DNA of 11,733 nucleotides from an uncultured Actinomycetes bacterium (lineage in GTDB: Bacteria > Actinomycetota > CALGFH01), in the NCBI GenBank assembly GCA_937881255.1, contig CALGFH010000307.1, positions 1 through 11,733 of the forward strand, written 5' to 3'. Under the pieces are notes generated by a model, which did no database searches, was not told where the DNA came from, and worked only from the letters and a program-made list of their open reading frames with translations. How positions within the stretch are numbered: the first letter of the stretch is position 1; every line of letters starts with the position of its first letter. Positions 1 through 7,840 of this stretch are shown here, in pieces. A program made the position numbers and the translations under genes.

Positions 1-220
1 CGGAGGTGTCGCCCTTGCGCCAGTGCTGGCGGCGGGAGCGGCTCCAGAACCAGGTGCGGCCGCTGGTCAGGGTGCGCCGGACGGCCTCGGCGTCCATCCA
101 GGCGACCATCAGGACAGTGCCGTCCCGTTCGTCCTGGACGACCGCCGGGATCAGCCCGGCGGCGTCGAAGCGAAGACCGCTCACCACGTCGTCAAGATTG
201 CTGGTTGAGAGCTCAGACAT
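1..220 (-). CDS. hisI: Phosphoribosyl-AMP cyclohydrolase HisI, N-terminal part (gene runs off the left edge)
   Basis: HisI hydrolyses phosphoribosyl-AMP to ProFAR, the third step of histidine synthesis, in the cytoplasm. Reading leftward from the ATG at 220, 73 codons are visible, beginning MSELSTSNLDDVVSGLRFD. The family-typical stretches LIPAVVQDERDGTVLMVAWM, then WFWSRSRQHWRKGDTS, are clear; the second leads into the conserved KGxTSG region. The downstream part with the metal-binding cysteines lies outside the window, so catalytic competence cannot be judged. No Shine-Dalgarno is visible before the ATG; an upstream ATG at 228 is out of frame. The gene is divergent from the glutamate dehydrogenase gene and sits about 7.8 kb from hisF, which it often follows directly in Actinobacteria. 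Identification rests on recognised motifs. Confidence 0.93.
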   Translation of the reverse strand, partial: MSELSTSNLDDVVSGLRFDAAGLIPAVVQDERDGTVLMVAWMDAEAVRRTLTSGRTWFWSRSRRQHWRKGDTS

Positions 221-226
221 GGGGCC

Positions 227-232
227 ATGCTA
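227..232 (-). promoter_or_regulatory. Candidate -10 box for leaderless hisI transcription
   Basis: On the minus strand the hexamer TAGCAT, matching the actinobacterial TANNNT -10 pattern, ends six bases before the hisI ATG at 220. A start site at the usual distance would fall on the A of that ATG. This would give a leaderless mRNA, which fits the absence of a Shine-Dalgarno. No convincing -35 element is visible, so this is a suggestion only. Confidence 0.3.
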
Positions 233-281
233 TCGCTACCGCCGGAACGGCCGATCTGCCATCGTGGGCGGGCCGACAACC

Positions 282-288
282 GAGGGAG
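282..288 (+). promoter_or_regulatory. Ribosome binding site of the glutamate dehydrogenase gene
   Basis: GAGGGAG lies five bases before the ATG at 294. It decides the start: the open frame continues upstream to base 6, but that upstream part is antisense to hisI and has no comparable Shine-Dalgarno. The 73-base gap between hisI and this gene holds nothing else I can identify. Confidence 0.75.
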
Positions 289-293
289 CTGTC

Positions 294-3200
294 ATGTCGA
301 CGCAGCCAGAGCAGGCCAAAGCGGAGATCCTGCAGCAGATTGTCGCGACCATCAACGAGAGGGTGCCCGAGGACCGGCGCGAGCAGGTCGAGGAGTTCGC
401 CCGCCAGTACTACGGCCGCCTGGCCCCCGAGGACCTGCTCGAGCTCGACCCGGACGACCTCTACGGCGCCGTCCTGGCCCACTGGCGCCTGGCCCACCGC
501 CGTCAGCCCGGCGAGGCCCTGGTCCGGGTCTACAGCCCCCGCTTCGAGGAGCACGGCTGGCGCTCCAAACACTCGATCGTGGAGATCGTCACCGACGACA
601 TGCCGTTCCTGGTCGACTCGGTGGCCATGGAGCTGAACCGCAACGGCCTGGTCATCCACCTGCCCATCCACCCGGTGGTGGTGGTGCGCCGCGACGAGGC
701 GGGCGTACTGGTCGAGGTGCTGCCGCCCGACGCCGAGGACGGCATCCCCGAGTCGTACCTGCACTTCGAGGTCGACCGCCAGAGCGAACCCGACGTGCTG
801 GACCGGCTGCGCTCCGAGGTCGAGCGGGTCCTGGAGGACGTGAAGGCCTCGGTCGAGGACTGGGCCGGGATGCGCGAGCAGGTCCGGACCATCCTGGAGG
901 AGCTGGACGAGCGGCCGCCCCCGGTCGACGAGGCCGAGCTGGCCGAGGCCAGGGCGCTGCTGGAGTGGATCGAGGACCACCACTTCACCTTCCTCGGCTA
1001 CCGGTCCTACGACCTGGTGCAGGAGAAGGGCCAGGACATGCTGCGCCCGGTGGCGGGCACCGGCCTCGGCATCCTGCGCCAGGGCCAGTCCAAGCCGGCC
1101 TCGGGCAGCTTCGCCAAGCTGCCGCCTGAGGCAAGGCGGCTGGCCCGGGAGCCGCACATCCTCGTCCTGACCAAGGCGAACTCCCACTCGACCGTGCACC
1201 GGCCGTCGTACCTGGACTACATCGGGGTCAAGCGGTTCGACGAGCAGGGCGAGGTCGTCGGCGAGCGCCGCTTCCTCGGCCTCTACACCTCGGCCGCCTA
1301 CAACCGGAACCCGCGCGACATCCCGGTGCTGCGCCGCAAGGTGACCAAGGTGCTGGAGCGGGCCGGCCTGCCGCGCTACAGCCACGACTGGAAGTCGCTG
1401 CTGAACATCCTGGAGACCTTCCCCCGGGACGAGCTGTTCCAGATCTCCGACGACCAGCTGTTCGAGACGGCCATGGGCATCCTGCGGCTGGAGGAGCGCC
1501 GCCGGGTGCGGCTGTTCATGTGGCACGACGACTACGGCCGCTTCGTCTCCTGCCTGGTCTACGTGCCCCGCGACCGCTACACGACCACCGTGCGCCGGCG
1601 CATCGAGGTGGTCCTGCACGAGGCCTTCCCGGGGGCGAACTTCGACTTCCAGGTGTGGCTGTCGGAGTCGGTGCTGGCCCGGCTGCACTTCATCATCCGG
1701 GTGCCGCCGGGCGAGATGCCGAGCTACGACGCCAAGGACCTGGAGGCCAAGCTGGCCACGGTCACCCGGTCCTGGAGCGACGAGCTCCACTCCCTGCTGC
1801 TGGAGCTGCACGGCGAGGAGGAGGGCAACGCCCTGTTCTCCTCCTACGGCGAGGCGTTCCCGGCCGCCTACCTGGACGACTTCCCGGCCCGCAACGCCGT
1901 CTACGACATCCAGCGGATGGAGGACCTGGCCGAGCGCGGCGGCCTCAACATGAACCTGTACCGGCCGCTGGAGGCGCCGCCGGGGACCCTGCGGTTCAAG
2001 CTGTTCTGGGCCGACCGGCCGCTGCCCCTGTCGGACGCGGTGCCGATGCTGGAGGACATGGGCGTCGAGGTGGTCGAGGAGCGGCCCTATGAGCTGCACC
2101 CGCCCGGCCAGGGCCCGGTCTGGATCCACGACTTCGGCGTGACCTACACCGGCGACGGCGACGTCGACCTGGGCCGGGTCCGCGATGTCTTCCAGGAGGC
2201 GTTCGCGGCCATCCTCCGGGGGGAGGCCGAGAGCGACGGCTTCAACCGGCTGGTCCTGCGGGCCCACCTGACCTGGCGCCAGATCGTGGTCCTGCGCGCC
2301 TACTGCAAGTACCTGCGCCAGACCCGGCTGGCCTTCAGCCAGGAGTACATGGAGCAGGCCCTGGCCGGCAACCCGCAGATCGCCCGCTGGCTGGTGGAGC
2401 TGTTCGAGAGCCGCTTCGACCCCACCCAGCCCGAGGGGGCCGAGGCCAGGGCGGCCAAGCTGCGGGAGCGGCTGGCCGAGTCGATCGACCAGGTGGCCAA
2501 CCTGGACGAGGACCGGATCCTGCGCAGCTTCCTGAGCATGGTCGAGGCGACCCTGCGGACCAACTTCTTCCAGGCGGGCGAGGACACAGAGCCCAAGCGG
2601 TACCTGTCGTTCAAGCTCGACCCGGCCCAGGTGCCGTCGCTGCCCAAGCCGCGGCCGATGTTCGAGGTGTTCGTCTACTCGCCCCGCACCGAGGCCGTGC
2701 ACCTGCGCGGCGGCAAGGTGGCCAGGGGCGGCATCCGCTGGTCGGACCGGCGGGAGGACTTCCGGACCGAGATCCTCGGCCTGATGAAGGCCCAGATGGT
2801 CAAGAACGCCGTGATCGTGCCGGTGGGGGCCAAGGGCGGCTTCGTGGTCAAGCAGCCACCGGCCGAGGGCGGCCGCGAGGCCCTGATGGACGAGGTGGTG
2901 GCCTGCTACTCGACCATGATGCGGGGGCTGCTCGACATCACCGACAACCGGGTCGACGGCAAGGTCGCCCCCCCGGCGGACGTGGTCCGTTACGACGACG
3001 ACGACCCCTACCTGGTGGTGGCGGCCGACAAGGGCACGGCCACCTTCTCCGACCTGGCCAACTCGATCGCCCAGGAGTACGGCTTCTGGCTGGACGACGC
3101 CTTCGCCTCCGGCGGGTCGGCCGGCTACGACCACAAGAAGATGGGGATCACCGCCCGGGGCGCCTGGGAGTCGGTCAAGCAGCTGTTCCGCGAGACCGGC

Positions 3201-5153
3201 CTCGACACCCAGTCGACCGACTTCACCGTGGTCGGGATCGGCGACATGTCGGGCGACGTGTTCGGCAACGGCATGCTCCTGAGCCGCCACATCAAGCTGG
3301 TCGGGGCGTTCAACCACCTGCACGTGTTCCTCGACCCCGACCCCGACCCGGAGGTGGGCTTCGCCGAGCGGGAGCGGCTGTTCGCCCTCCCCCGCTCGTC
3401 CTGGTCCGACTACGACACCGGCAAGATCTCCGAGGGCGGCGGGGTCTGGCCCCGGAGCGCCAAGTCGATCCCGCTGTCGGAGCAGGTCCGCCGGGCCCTG
3501 GACATCCAGGCCGAGGCCCTCACCCCCCACGAGCTGATCAACGCCATGCTCAAGGCGCCGGTCGACCTGCTCTGGAACGGTGGCATCGGCACCTACGTGA
3601 AGGCGGCCCGCGAGACCCACGGCGACGTCGGCGACCGGACCAACGACGCGGTCCGGGTGAACGGGGGCGAGCTGCAGGCCAAGGTCGTGGGCGAGGGCGG
3701 TAACCTCGGCTTCACCCAGCTCGGGCGGATCGAGTACGCCCTCCACGGCGGCCGCATCAACACCGACTTCATCGACAACTCGGGCGGGGTCGACTGCTCC
3801 GACCACGAGGTCAACATCAAGATCCTGCTCAACCAGGTGGTCGCCGACGGCGACATGACCCGCAAGCAGCGCGACAAGCTGCTGGCCGACATGACCGGCG
3901 ACGTGGCCACCGCGGTGCTGCAGGACAACTACCGCCAGGTGCAGGCGATCAGCGTCACCGAGGCCCAGGCGCCGCAGCTGCTGGACGAGCACGCCCGGCT
4001 GATGCGGCGCCTGGAGCGGGCCAACCGGCTGGACCGGCGCCTCGAGTTCCTGCCCAACAACGAGGAGCTGGCCGAGCGCCGGGCCGCCGGCAGGGGCCTG
4101 ACCCGTCCCGAGCTGGCCGTGCTGCTGGCCTACGCCAAGATCGTCCTCCAGGAGGAGCTGGTCGCCTCGGACGTGCCCGAGGACGAGTACCTGGCCGACG
4201 ACCTGGAGCGCTACATGCCGCCCAAGCTGCGGGAGAAGTTCCGCAAGCAGCTCCGCCGGCACCCGCTGCGCCGCGACATCATCGCCACCTACGTCACCAA
4301 CAGCATGGTCAACCGGGCCGGCAGCACCTTCGCCAACCGGCTCCGGGACGAGACCGGGGCCAGACCGCCCGACGTCGCCCGGGCCTACACGGTGGCCCGC
4401 GAGGTGTTCGATATCCGGCGGCTCTGGAAGGACCTGGCCACCCTGGACACCGTGGTCCCGGCCGACGTGCAGCTGGAGCTGCAGGCCGAGGGGCGCAAGA
4501 TGATCGAGCGGTCGGCCCTGTGGTTCCTGCGCAACCGGCGCCAGCCGATGGACATCGCGGCCACCGTCTCCCACTTCGCCCCCGGGATCGCCTCGCTGGC
4601 CCAGGAGCTGCCCAAGCTGCTGGCCCCGGCCGACTCCGAGTCGCTGGAGCGGCTGGCCGAGCGGTTCACCGCCGCCGGGGTCCCGCCCGAGCTGGCCAGC
4701 AGGGTGGCCAGCCTGGACGCGCTGTTCTCGGGCCTGAACGTGATCGAGGTGGCCACCGCCTGCGGCGAGACGGTCGAGACGGTCGCGGCCGTCTACTTCG
4801 CCCTCGGCTACCGGCTGGACCTGCACTGGCTGCGCGACCAGATCGCCAAGCTGCCGGCCGAGACCCACTGGCAGACCCTGGCCCAGGGGGCGCTGCGCGA
4901 CGACCTCTACTCCGAGCAGCGTCAGCTGACCATCGAGGTGCTCAAGCCAGGCACCGAGGACAAGGACGCCGATACCCTGATCGACGCCTGGCTGGAGGAG
5001 AACGCCTCCGCGATCGAGCGGGCCAACGCCATCCTGTCCGACCTCAAGGAGGCGGAGACGCTCGACATCGCCATGCTCTCGGTGGCCCTGCGCGAGATCC
5101 GCACCCTGAGCGAGACCGGTTCGGCCACCAGCGGCACCCCGGCGGCCCCGTGA
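294..5153 (+). CDS. gdh: Large NAD-specific glutamate dehydrogenase (Bac_GDH, 180-kDa class)
   Basis: This cytoplasmic enzyme catalyses NAD-linked oxidative deamination of glutamate to 2-oxoglutarate and ammonium. The product is 1619 residues, matching the roughly 1600-1650-residue bacterial large GDH class (mycobacterial, Streptomyces and Pseudomonas forms). The N-terminal half is the long regulatory region of the family. The catalytic core holds RGGIRWSDRREDF (about 811-823), KNAVIVPVGAKGGFV (837-851) with the substrate-site lysines, the nucleotide-binding GIGDMSGDVFGNGM (981-994), NGGIGTYVKA (1095-1104), and VVGEGGNLGFTQLGR (from 1131) followed by DNSGGVDCSDHEVNIK. The C-terminal 400 residues are helical and family-typical. 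The ATG at 294 follows a good Shine-Dalgarno; the open frame upstream of it is antisense to hisI. The stop overlaps the next gene's GTG start, suggesting translational coupling. In mycobacteria this enzyme is controlled by the FHA protein GarA, which is not seen here. Confidence 0.96.
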   Translation: MSTQPEQAKAEILQQIVATINERVPEDRREQVEEFARQYYGRLAPEDLLELDPDDLYGAVLAHWRLAHRRQPGEALVRVYSPRFEEHGWRSKHSIVEIVTDDMPFLVDSVAMELNRNGLVIHLPIHPVVVVRRDEAGVLVEVLPPDAEDGIPESYLHFEVDRQSEPDVLDRLRSEVERVLEDVKASVEDWAGMREQVRTILEELDERPPPVDEAELAEARALLEWIEDHHFTFLGYRSYDLVQEKGQDMLRPVAGTGLGILRQGQSKPASGSFAKLPPEARRLAREPHILVLTKANSHSTVHRPSYLDYIGVKRFDEQGEVVGERRFLGLYTSAAYNRNPRDIPVLRRKVTKVLERAGLPRYSHDWKSLLNILETFPRDELFQISDDQLFETAMGILRLEERRRVRLFMWHDDYGRFVSCLVYVPRDRYTTTVRRRIEVVLHEAFPGANFDFQVWLSESVLARLHFIIRVPPGEMPSYDAKDLEAKLATVTRSWSDELHSLLLELHGEEEGNALFSSYGEAFPAAYLDDFPARNAVYDIQRMEDLAERGGLNMNLYRPLEAPPGTLRFKLFWADRPLPLSDAVPMLEDMGVEVVEERPYELHPPGQGPVWIHDFGVTYTGDGDVDLGRVRDVFQEAFAAILRGEAESDGFNRLVLRAHLTWRQIVVLRAYCKYLRQTRLAFSQEYMEQALAGNPQIARWLVELFESRFDPTQPEGAEARAAKLRERLAESIDQVANLDEDRILRSFLSMVEATLRTNFFQAGEDTEPKRYLSFKLDPAQVPSLPKPRPMFEVFVYSPRTEAVHLRGGKVARGGIRWSDRREDFRTEILGLMKAQMVKNAVIVPVGAKGGFVVKQPPAEGGREALMDEVVACYSTMMRGLLDITDNRVDGKVAPPADVVRYDDDDPYLVVAADKGTATFSDLANSIAQEYGFWLDDAFASGGSAGYDHKKMGITARGAWESVKQLFRETGLDTQSTDFTVVGIGDMSGDVFGNGMLLSRHIKLVGAFNHLHVFLDPDPDPEVGFAERERLFALPRSSWSDYDTGKISEGGGVWPRSAKSIPLSEQVRRALDIQAEALTPHELINAMLKAPVDLLWNGGIGTYVKAARETHGDVGDRTNDAVRVNGGELQAKVVGEGGNLGFTQLGRIEYALHGGRINTDFIDNSGGVDCSDHEVNIKILLNQVVADGDMTRKQRDKLLADMTGDVATAVLQDNYRQVQAISVTEAQAPQLLDEHARLMRRLERANRLDRRLEFLPNNEELAERRAAGRGLTRPELAVLLAYAKIVLQEELVASDVPEDEYLADDLERYMPPKLREKFRKQLRRHPLRRDIIATYVTNSMVNRAGSTFANRLRDETGARPPDVARAYTVAREVFDIRRLWKDLATLDTVVPADVQLELQAEGRKMIERSALWFLRNRRQPMDIAATVSHFAPGIASLAQELPKLLAPADSESLERLAERFTAAGVPPELASRVASLDALFSGLNVIEVATACGETVETVAAVYFALGYRLDLHWLRDQIAKLPAETHWQTLAQGALRDDLYSEQRQLTIEVLKPGTEDKDADTLIDAWLEENASAIERANAILSDLKEAETLDIAMLSVALREIRTLSETGSATSGTPAAP

Positions 5154-5956
5154 TCCTGGCCCACGAGGTCGCCGGGTCGGGGCCGGCCAGGACGGCCGGG
5201 TGGGGACCGGCGCTGCTGCTGGTGCATGCCGGCATCGCCGACCGGCGTATGTGGGACGAGCAGATGGGGCCGTTCGCCGACGCCGGCTGGACGGTCATCC
5301 GGGCCGACCTGCCCGGCTTCGGCGAGACGGCGCCGCCGGCCCGGCCGGTGGCCCTGTGGGCGACCCTGCGCGACCTGCTCGACCACCTGGGGGTGGAGCG
5401 GGCGGTGGTCGTCGGCTCCTCCCTCGGCGGGCGGGCCGCGGTCGACCTGGCCCTGGCCGCCCCCGACCGGGTCCGGGCCCTGGTCCTGATCGGCTCGAGC
5501 CTGGCCGGGCACCCGTTCCAGGAGCCGGCCCTGTTCGAGCTCTGGGACCAGAGCGAGGCCGCGATCGAGCGCGGCGACCACCAGGAGGCGGCCCGGGTCG
5601 AGATCGACGCCTGGGTCGTCGGCATGGGCCGGGACCCCTCGGCGGTGGACCCCGAGGTCCGCCGCCGGGTCCGGGACATGCTGCTGGTGGCCTACGAGCA
5701 CGGCGAGGCCGACCTGGAGGAGCCCGACCCGCCGGCCGCGGGCCCCCTCGGCGAGGTCGCCGTGCCGGCCCTGGTGGTGGTCGGCGAGCACGACCGCCCC
5801 GACATCCACGCCATGGCCGGCGCCCTGGCCGCCGGCATCCCCAGGGCCGAGCGGGCCGTCCTCCCCGGCGCCGCCCACCTGCCCAGCATGGAGCGGCCGG
5901 AGGCGTGCAACCAGGTCGTGCTGGAGTTCCTGGCCAAGCTCGGCCCTGGGGCCTGA
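5150..5956 (+). CDS. Alpha/beta-hydrolase fold protein, substrate unknown
   Basis: This is a 268-residue single-domain alpha/beta hydrolase, probably a cytoplasmic esterase, lactonase or similar; sequence alone does not give the substrate. Visible elements in order are the oxyanion-hole region LLLVHAG (22-28), the strand/loop RADLPGFGET (51-60), the nucleophile elbow GSSLGG with Ser91, the acid in VVGEHDRPD (Asp215), and the catalytic His243 in GAAHLPS. Length and spacing are normal, so the triad looks intact. I chose the GTG at 5150 because it overlaps the dehydrogenase stop in a GTGA junction and the conserved first strand begins a few residues later; a longer start would lie inside the dehydrogenase gene. 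No clear Shine-Dalgarno precedes it, so translation probably depends on ribosomes finishing the upstream gene. Confidence 0.9.
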   Translation: MILAHEVAGSGPARTAGWGPALLLVHAGIADRRMWDEQMGPFADAGWTVIRADLPGFGETAPPARPVALWATLRDLLDHLGVERAVVVGSSLGGRAAVDLALAAPDRVRALVLIGSSLAGHPFQEPALFELWDQSEAAIERGDHQEAARVEIDAWVVGMGRDPSAVDPEVRRRVRDMLLVAYEHGEADLEEPDPPAAGPLGEVAVPALVVVGEHDRPDIHAMAGALAAGIPRAERAVLPGAAHLPSMERPEACNQVVLEFLAKLGPGA

Positions 5957-6349
5957 CTAGCCGGTGGCGGCCCGCTCGGCGTCGCTGCGCTCGATGCAGA
6001 GCTCGTTGCCCTCGGGGTCGGCCAGCACCACCCAGCCGGTCCCGTCGGACCGGCGGTGGTCGGCGACCAGGGTCGCCCCGATCCCGAGCAGCCGCTCGAC
6101 CTCCTCGTCCCTGGTCCGGTCCGTGGGCACCAGGTCCAGGTGGACCCGGTTCTTGACCGTCTTGGGCTCGGGCACGGGGATGAACAGCAGCCCCGGCTGG
6201 CCGCCCGGCCCGGGCAGGTACTGCTCGGGGTCGCCCGGCTGGTTCGGGTTCTCGGGATCCTCCTGGTAGCCGGTGACCTGGCTCCAGAAGGTGACCAGGA
6301 GCCAGGGGTCGGCACAGTCGAAGGTGATGTTGCGGGGCAGGGCGGTCAT
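5957..6349 (-). CDS. VOC superfamily (glyoxalase/bleomycin-resistance-like) protein
   Basis: This is a 130-residue protein with one pair of beta-alpha-beta-beta-beta modules of the vicinal oxygen chelate fold. It resembles the glyoxalase_6-like group common in Actinobacteria. The N-terminal strand ITFDCADPWLLVTFWSQVTG (8-27) is the characteristic DCxDP...FW opening. His70 in NRVHLDL and Glu116 in DPEGNELCIE are at positions where VOC proteins hold metal ligands, so metal binding is plausible. The substrate is unknown: members act as glyoxalases, dioxygenases, isomerases or antibiotic-binding proteins. AAGGAG (plus-strand 6355-6360) sits five bases before the ATG. The start overlaps the stop of the upstream BtrH-like gene as ATGA, so the two are probably cotranscribed and coupled. 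Confidence 0.9.
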   Translation of the reverse strand: MTALPRNITFDCADPWLLVTFWSQVTGYQEDPENPNQPGDPEQYLPGPGGQPGLLFIPVPEPKTVKNRVHLDLVPTDRTRDEEVERLLGIGATLVADHRRSDGTGWVVLADPEGNELCIERSDAERAATG

Positions 6350-7656
6350 CGCGTCTCCTTCGCCGGCGTCGCTGCCTTGAGGGTGGTGGCGGCCGCTCGC
6401 TCCCCCTCGGCCAGGTCGAGGACCTGGGCCCGCAGGTCGGCGAGCAGGGCGGTGAGCGCGGCCGTGTCGAGCGGCTGGGGGTCGCGCTGCGCGCCGGCCA
6501 GGGCGGTCAGCTCGGCCTGGGTGGCGGCCAGCTCGGCGGCCGCGTCCGCGCCCCGCTCCTCGACCAGCCGGCGGCGGCGGTCGAGCAGGGCCGCCCCCCG
6601 GGCCAGGGGGCCGTCCCCGCCGGCGGCCACGGCCGCGGTGGCCAGGTCGGTCCAGGCGGCGGCCAGCTCGCGGTAGTCGCCGGCCAGGGTGGCCAGCTCG
6701 GGCCGGCCGAGCGGCCCGGCCGCCTCCTCCAGGAACTCGGCGTACATGGCCCGGAAGAGCCCGCCGCCGGTGCCGGCGGTCTCGACCCAGTCGTACAGCC
6801 AGGTGAGCAGCTGGAACTGGCGGCCAGGCGGGCCCAGCAGGGCCGGCCAGCCCTTGGGGTCGCGGGGCGCGGTCAGCAGGTCGGCCCACTTGGCCAGCCC
6901 GGGCACGCCGAAGTTGCCTATCGGCGGGTTCAGCATCCCCGGCCAGGTGTCGGCGATCCCGGCGGCGGCCGCCCCGGCCAGGTCGATCGGCTCGTCTGGG
7001 GCCTCGGCCACGACCAGCCGGTGCTTGGCCGAGCGGACGCCGGCCCGGGCCTCGGCCAGCTCGGCCCAGGTGACATGGATCGGCGCCGGGGCCAGGTCCC
7101 ACAGCACCGGCTGGCCGTCGCCCAGCTCGACCAGGACGTCCTGGGGGGTCATGCCGCACAGCCAGTCCGGGACGGCCCGGTAGCGCAGGCGGGCCATGTC
7201 GACGGTGGCGATCACCGGCCGGCCCTGGTCGAGCGCGGCCCGCAGCTGCCGCTCGGCCGTGGCCGGCCCGGTGGTCGTCCGCACCGTGACCGGGACCCCG
7301 AGGCGGGCCAGGGCGGCCGCGGCGGCGTCCAGCTTCTGCACATAGGAGTTGATCCGGCCCCCCAGGTAGAGGGTGGCCAGCTCGTCGTACTCGAACACGA
7401 AGTAGGCGAACCCGATGCCGCCGGCGACGCCGAGGGCGATCGCCTCGCTCAGCGGCCGGCCGTCCGCCGGGCCGGTGACGCCGAGGGCGGCGAGCAGGCG
7501 GGTGAGGGCGGCCGTGTCCGGGTGGCGGCCCTGGAACCGGTGCGGCCGGCCGGGGTCGCCCCCGGGGCGCAGGTGGGAGCGGGCGGTGGTGTACGACTCG
7601 CCGGTCCGGCCCATGCGGGCGCGGACCAGCCGCTTGAAATCCTTGTCAGTCGGCAT
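6346..7656 (-). CDS. BtrH_N / DUF4872 family protein with extra N-terminal module; expected Cys missing
   Basis: This 436-residue protein has three parts. Residues 1-30 (beginning MPTDKDFKRLVRARMGRTGE) are a short basic helical module that, from memory, occurs at the start of varied actinobacterial proteins. Residues about 43-220 resemble the BtrH N-terminal domain, a papain-like fold named after the butirosin acyltransferase: GRH.DTAALTRLLAALG, then LSEAIALGVAGGIGFAYF, an LGGR segment, and GRPVIATVD. Residues about 230-345 match DUF4872, with NFGVPGLAKWADLL and ETAGTGGGLFRAMYAEFLEE. The last 90 residues are Ala/Glu/Arg-rich, probably helical or coiled coil. Family members usually carry a Cys right after the GRH-like His; here it is Pro46 (codon CCC). 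The usual downstream GHY His is also not evident near residue 170. The protein may therefore be a non-catalytic or altered member. The function is unknown; small-molecule acyl transfer is only a family-based possibility. Start ATG 7656 has a good Shine-Dalgarno. Confidence 0.82.
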   Translation of the reverse strand: MPTDKDFKRLVRARMGRTGESYTTARSHLRPGGDPGRPHRFQGRHPDTAALTRLLAALGVTGPADGRPLSEAIALGVAGGIGFAYFVFEYDELATLYLGGRINSYVQKLDAAAAALARLGVPVTVRTTTGPATAERQLRAALDQGRPVIATVDMARLRYRAVPDWLCGMTPQDVLVELGDGQPVLWDLAPAPIHVTWAELAEARAGVRSAKHRLVVAEAPDEPIDLAGAAAAGIADTWPGMLNPPIGNFGVPGLAKWADLLTAPRDPKGWPALLGPPGRQFQLLTWLYDWVETAGTGGGLFRAMYAEFLEEAAGPLGRPELATLAGDYRELAAAWTDLATAAVAAGGDGPLARGAALLDRRRRLVEERGADAAAELAATQAELTALAGAQRDPQPLDTAALTALLADLRAQVLDLAEGERAAATTLKAATPAKETR

Positions 7657-7664
7657 GACCCAGT

Positions 7665-7669
7665 CCTCC
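7665..7669 (-). promoter_or_regulatory. Ribosome binding site of the BtrH-like gene
   Basis: On the minus strand GGAGG lies eight bases before the ATG at 7656. It favours this start over an in-frame ATG 45 codons upstream at 7791, whose extra residues are Arg/Gly/Pro-rich and look non-coding. Confidence 0.7.
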
Positions 7670-7840
7670 GTCGGGTCGCGAGGCCGGCTCCCCAGCAGCC
7701 ACGGCCCGCGCGACCGGAGGGCACCGGGCGACGCGCGATCCGGGAGTGTGCCCCCCTTTGCCTCTCCACGGGCCCCGCTGGGGTGGGCCACCAGAGGTTG
7801 GGCGCTGGATCACCGCCACCGGTGAGCTTGCCCCGCCCCG

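Noticed and set aside
6..293. Extension of the dehydrogenase gene upstream to base 6
   Set aside because: This part is antisense to hisI, shows no family similarity, and the good Shine-Dalgarno is directly before the ATG at 294.
213..4868. A 1551-codon open frame on the minus strand opposite the glutamate dehydrogenase gene
   Set aside because: Its product is a His/Val/Leu/Gln/Gly-rich string with no recognisable domain. Such long antisense frames arise when the sense gene is strongly biased to G/C in third codon positions. The sense frame has full family motifs throughout.
7657..7791. Earlier ATG (7791) as start of the BtrH-like protein
   Set aside because: The 45 extra residues are low-complexity, and GGAGG is ideally spaced before the ATG at 7656, where the recognisable N-terminal motif begins.
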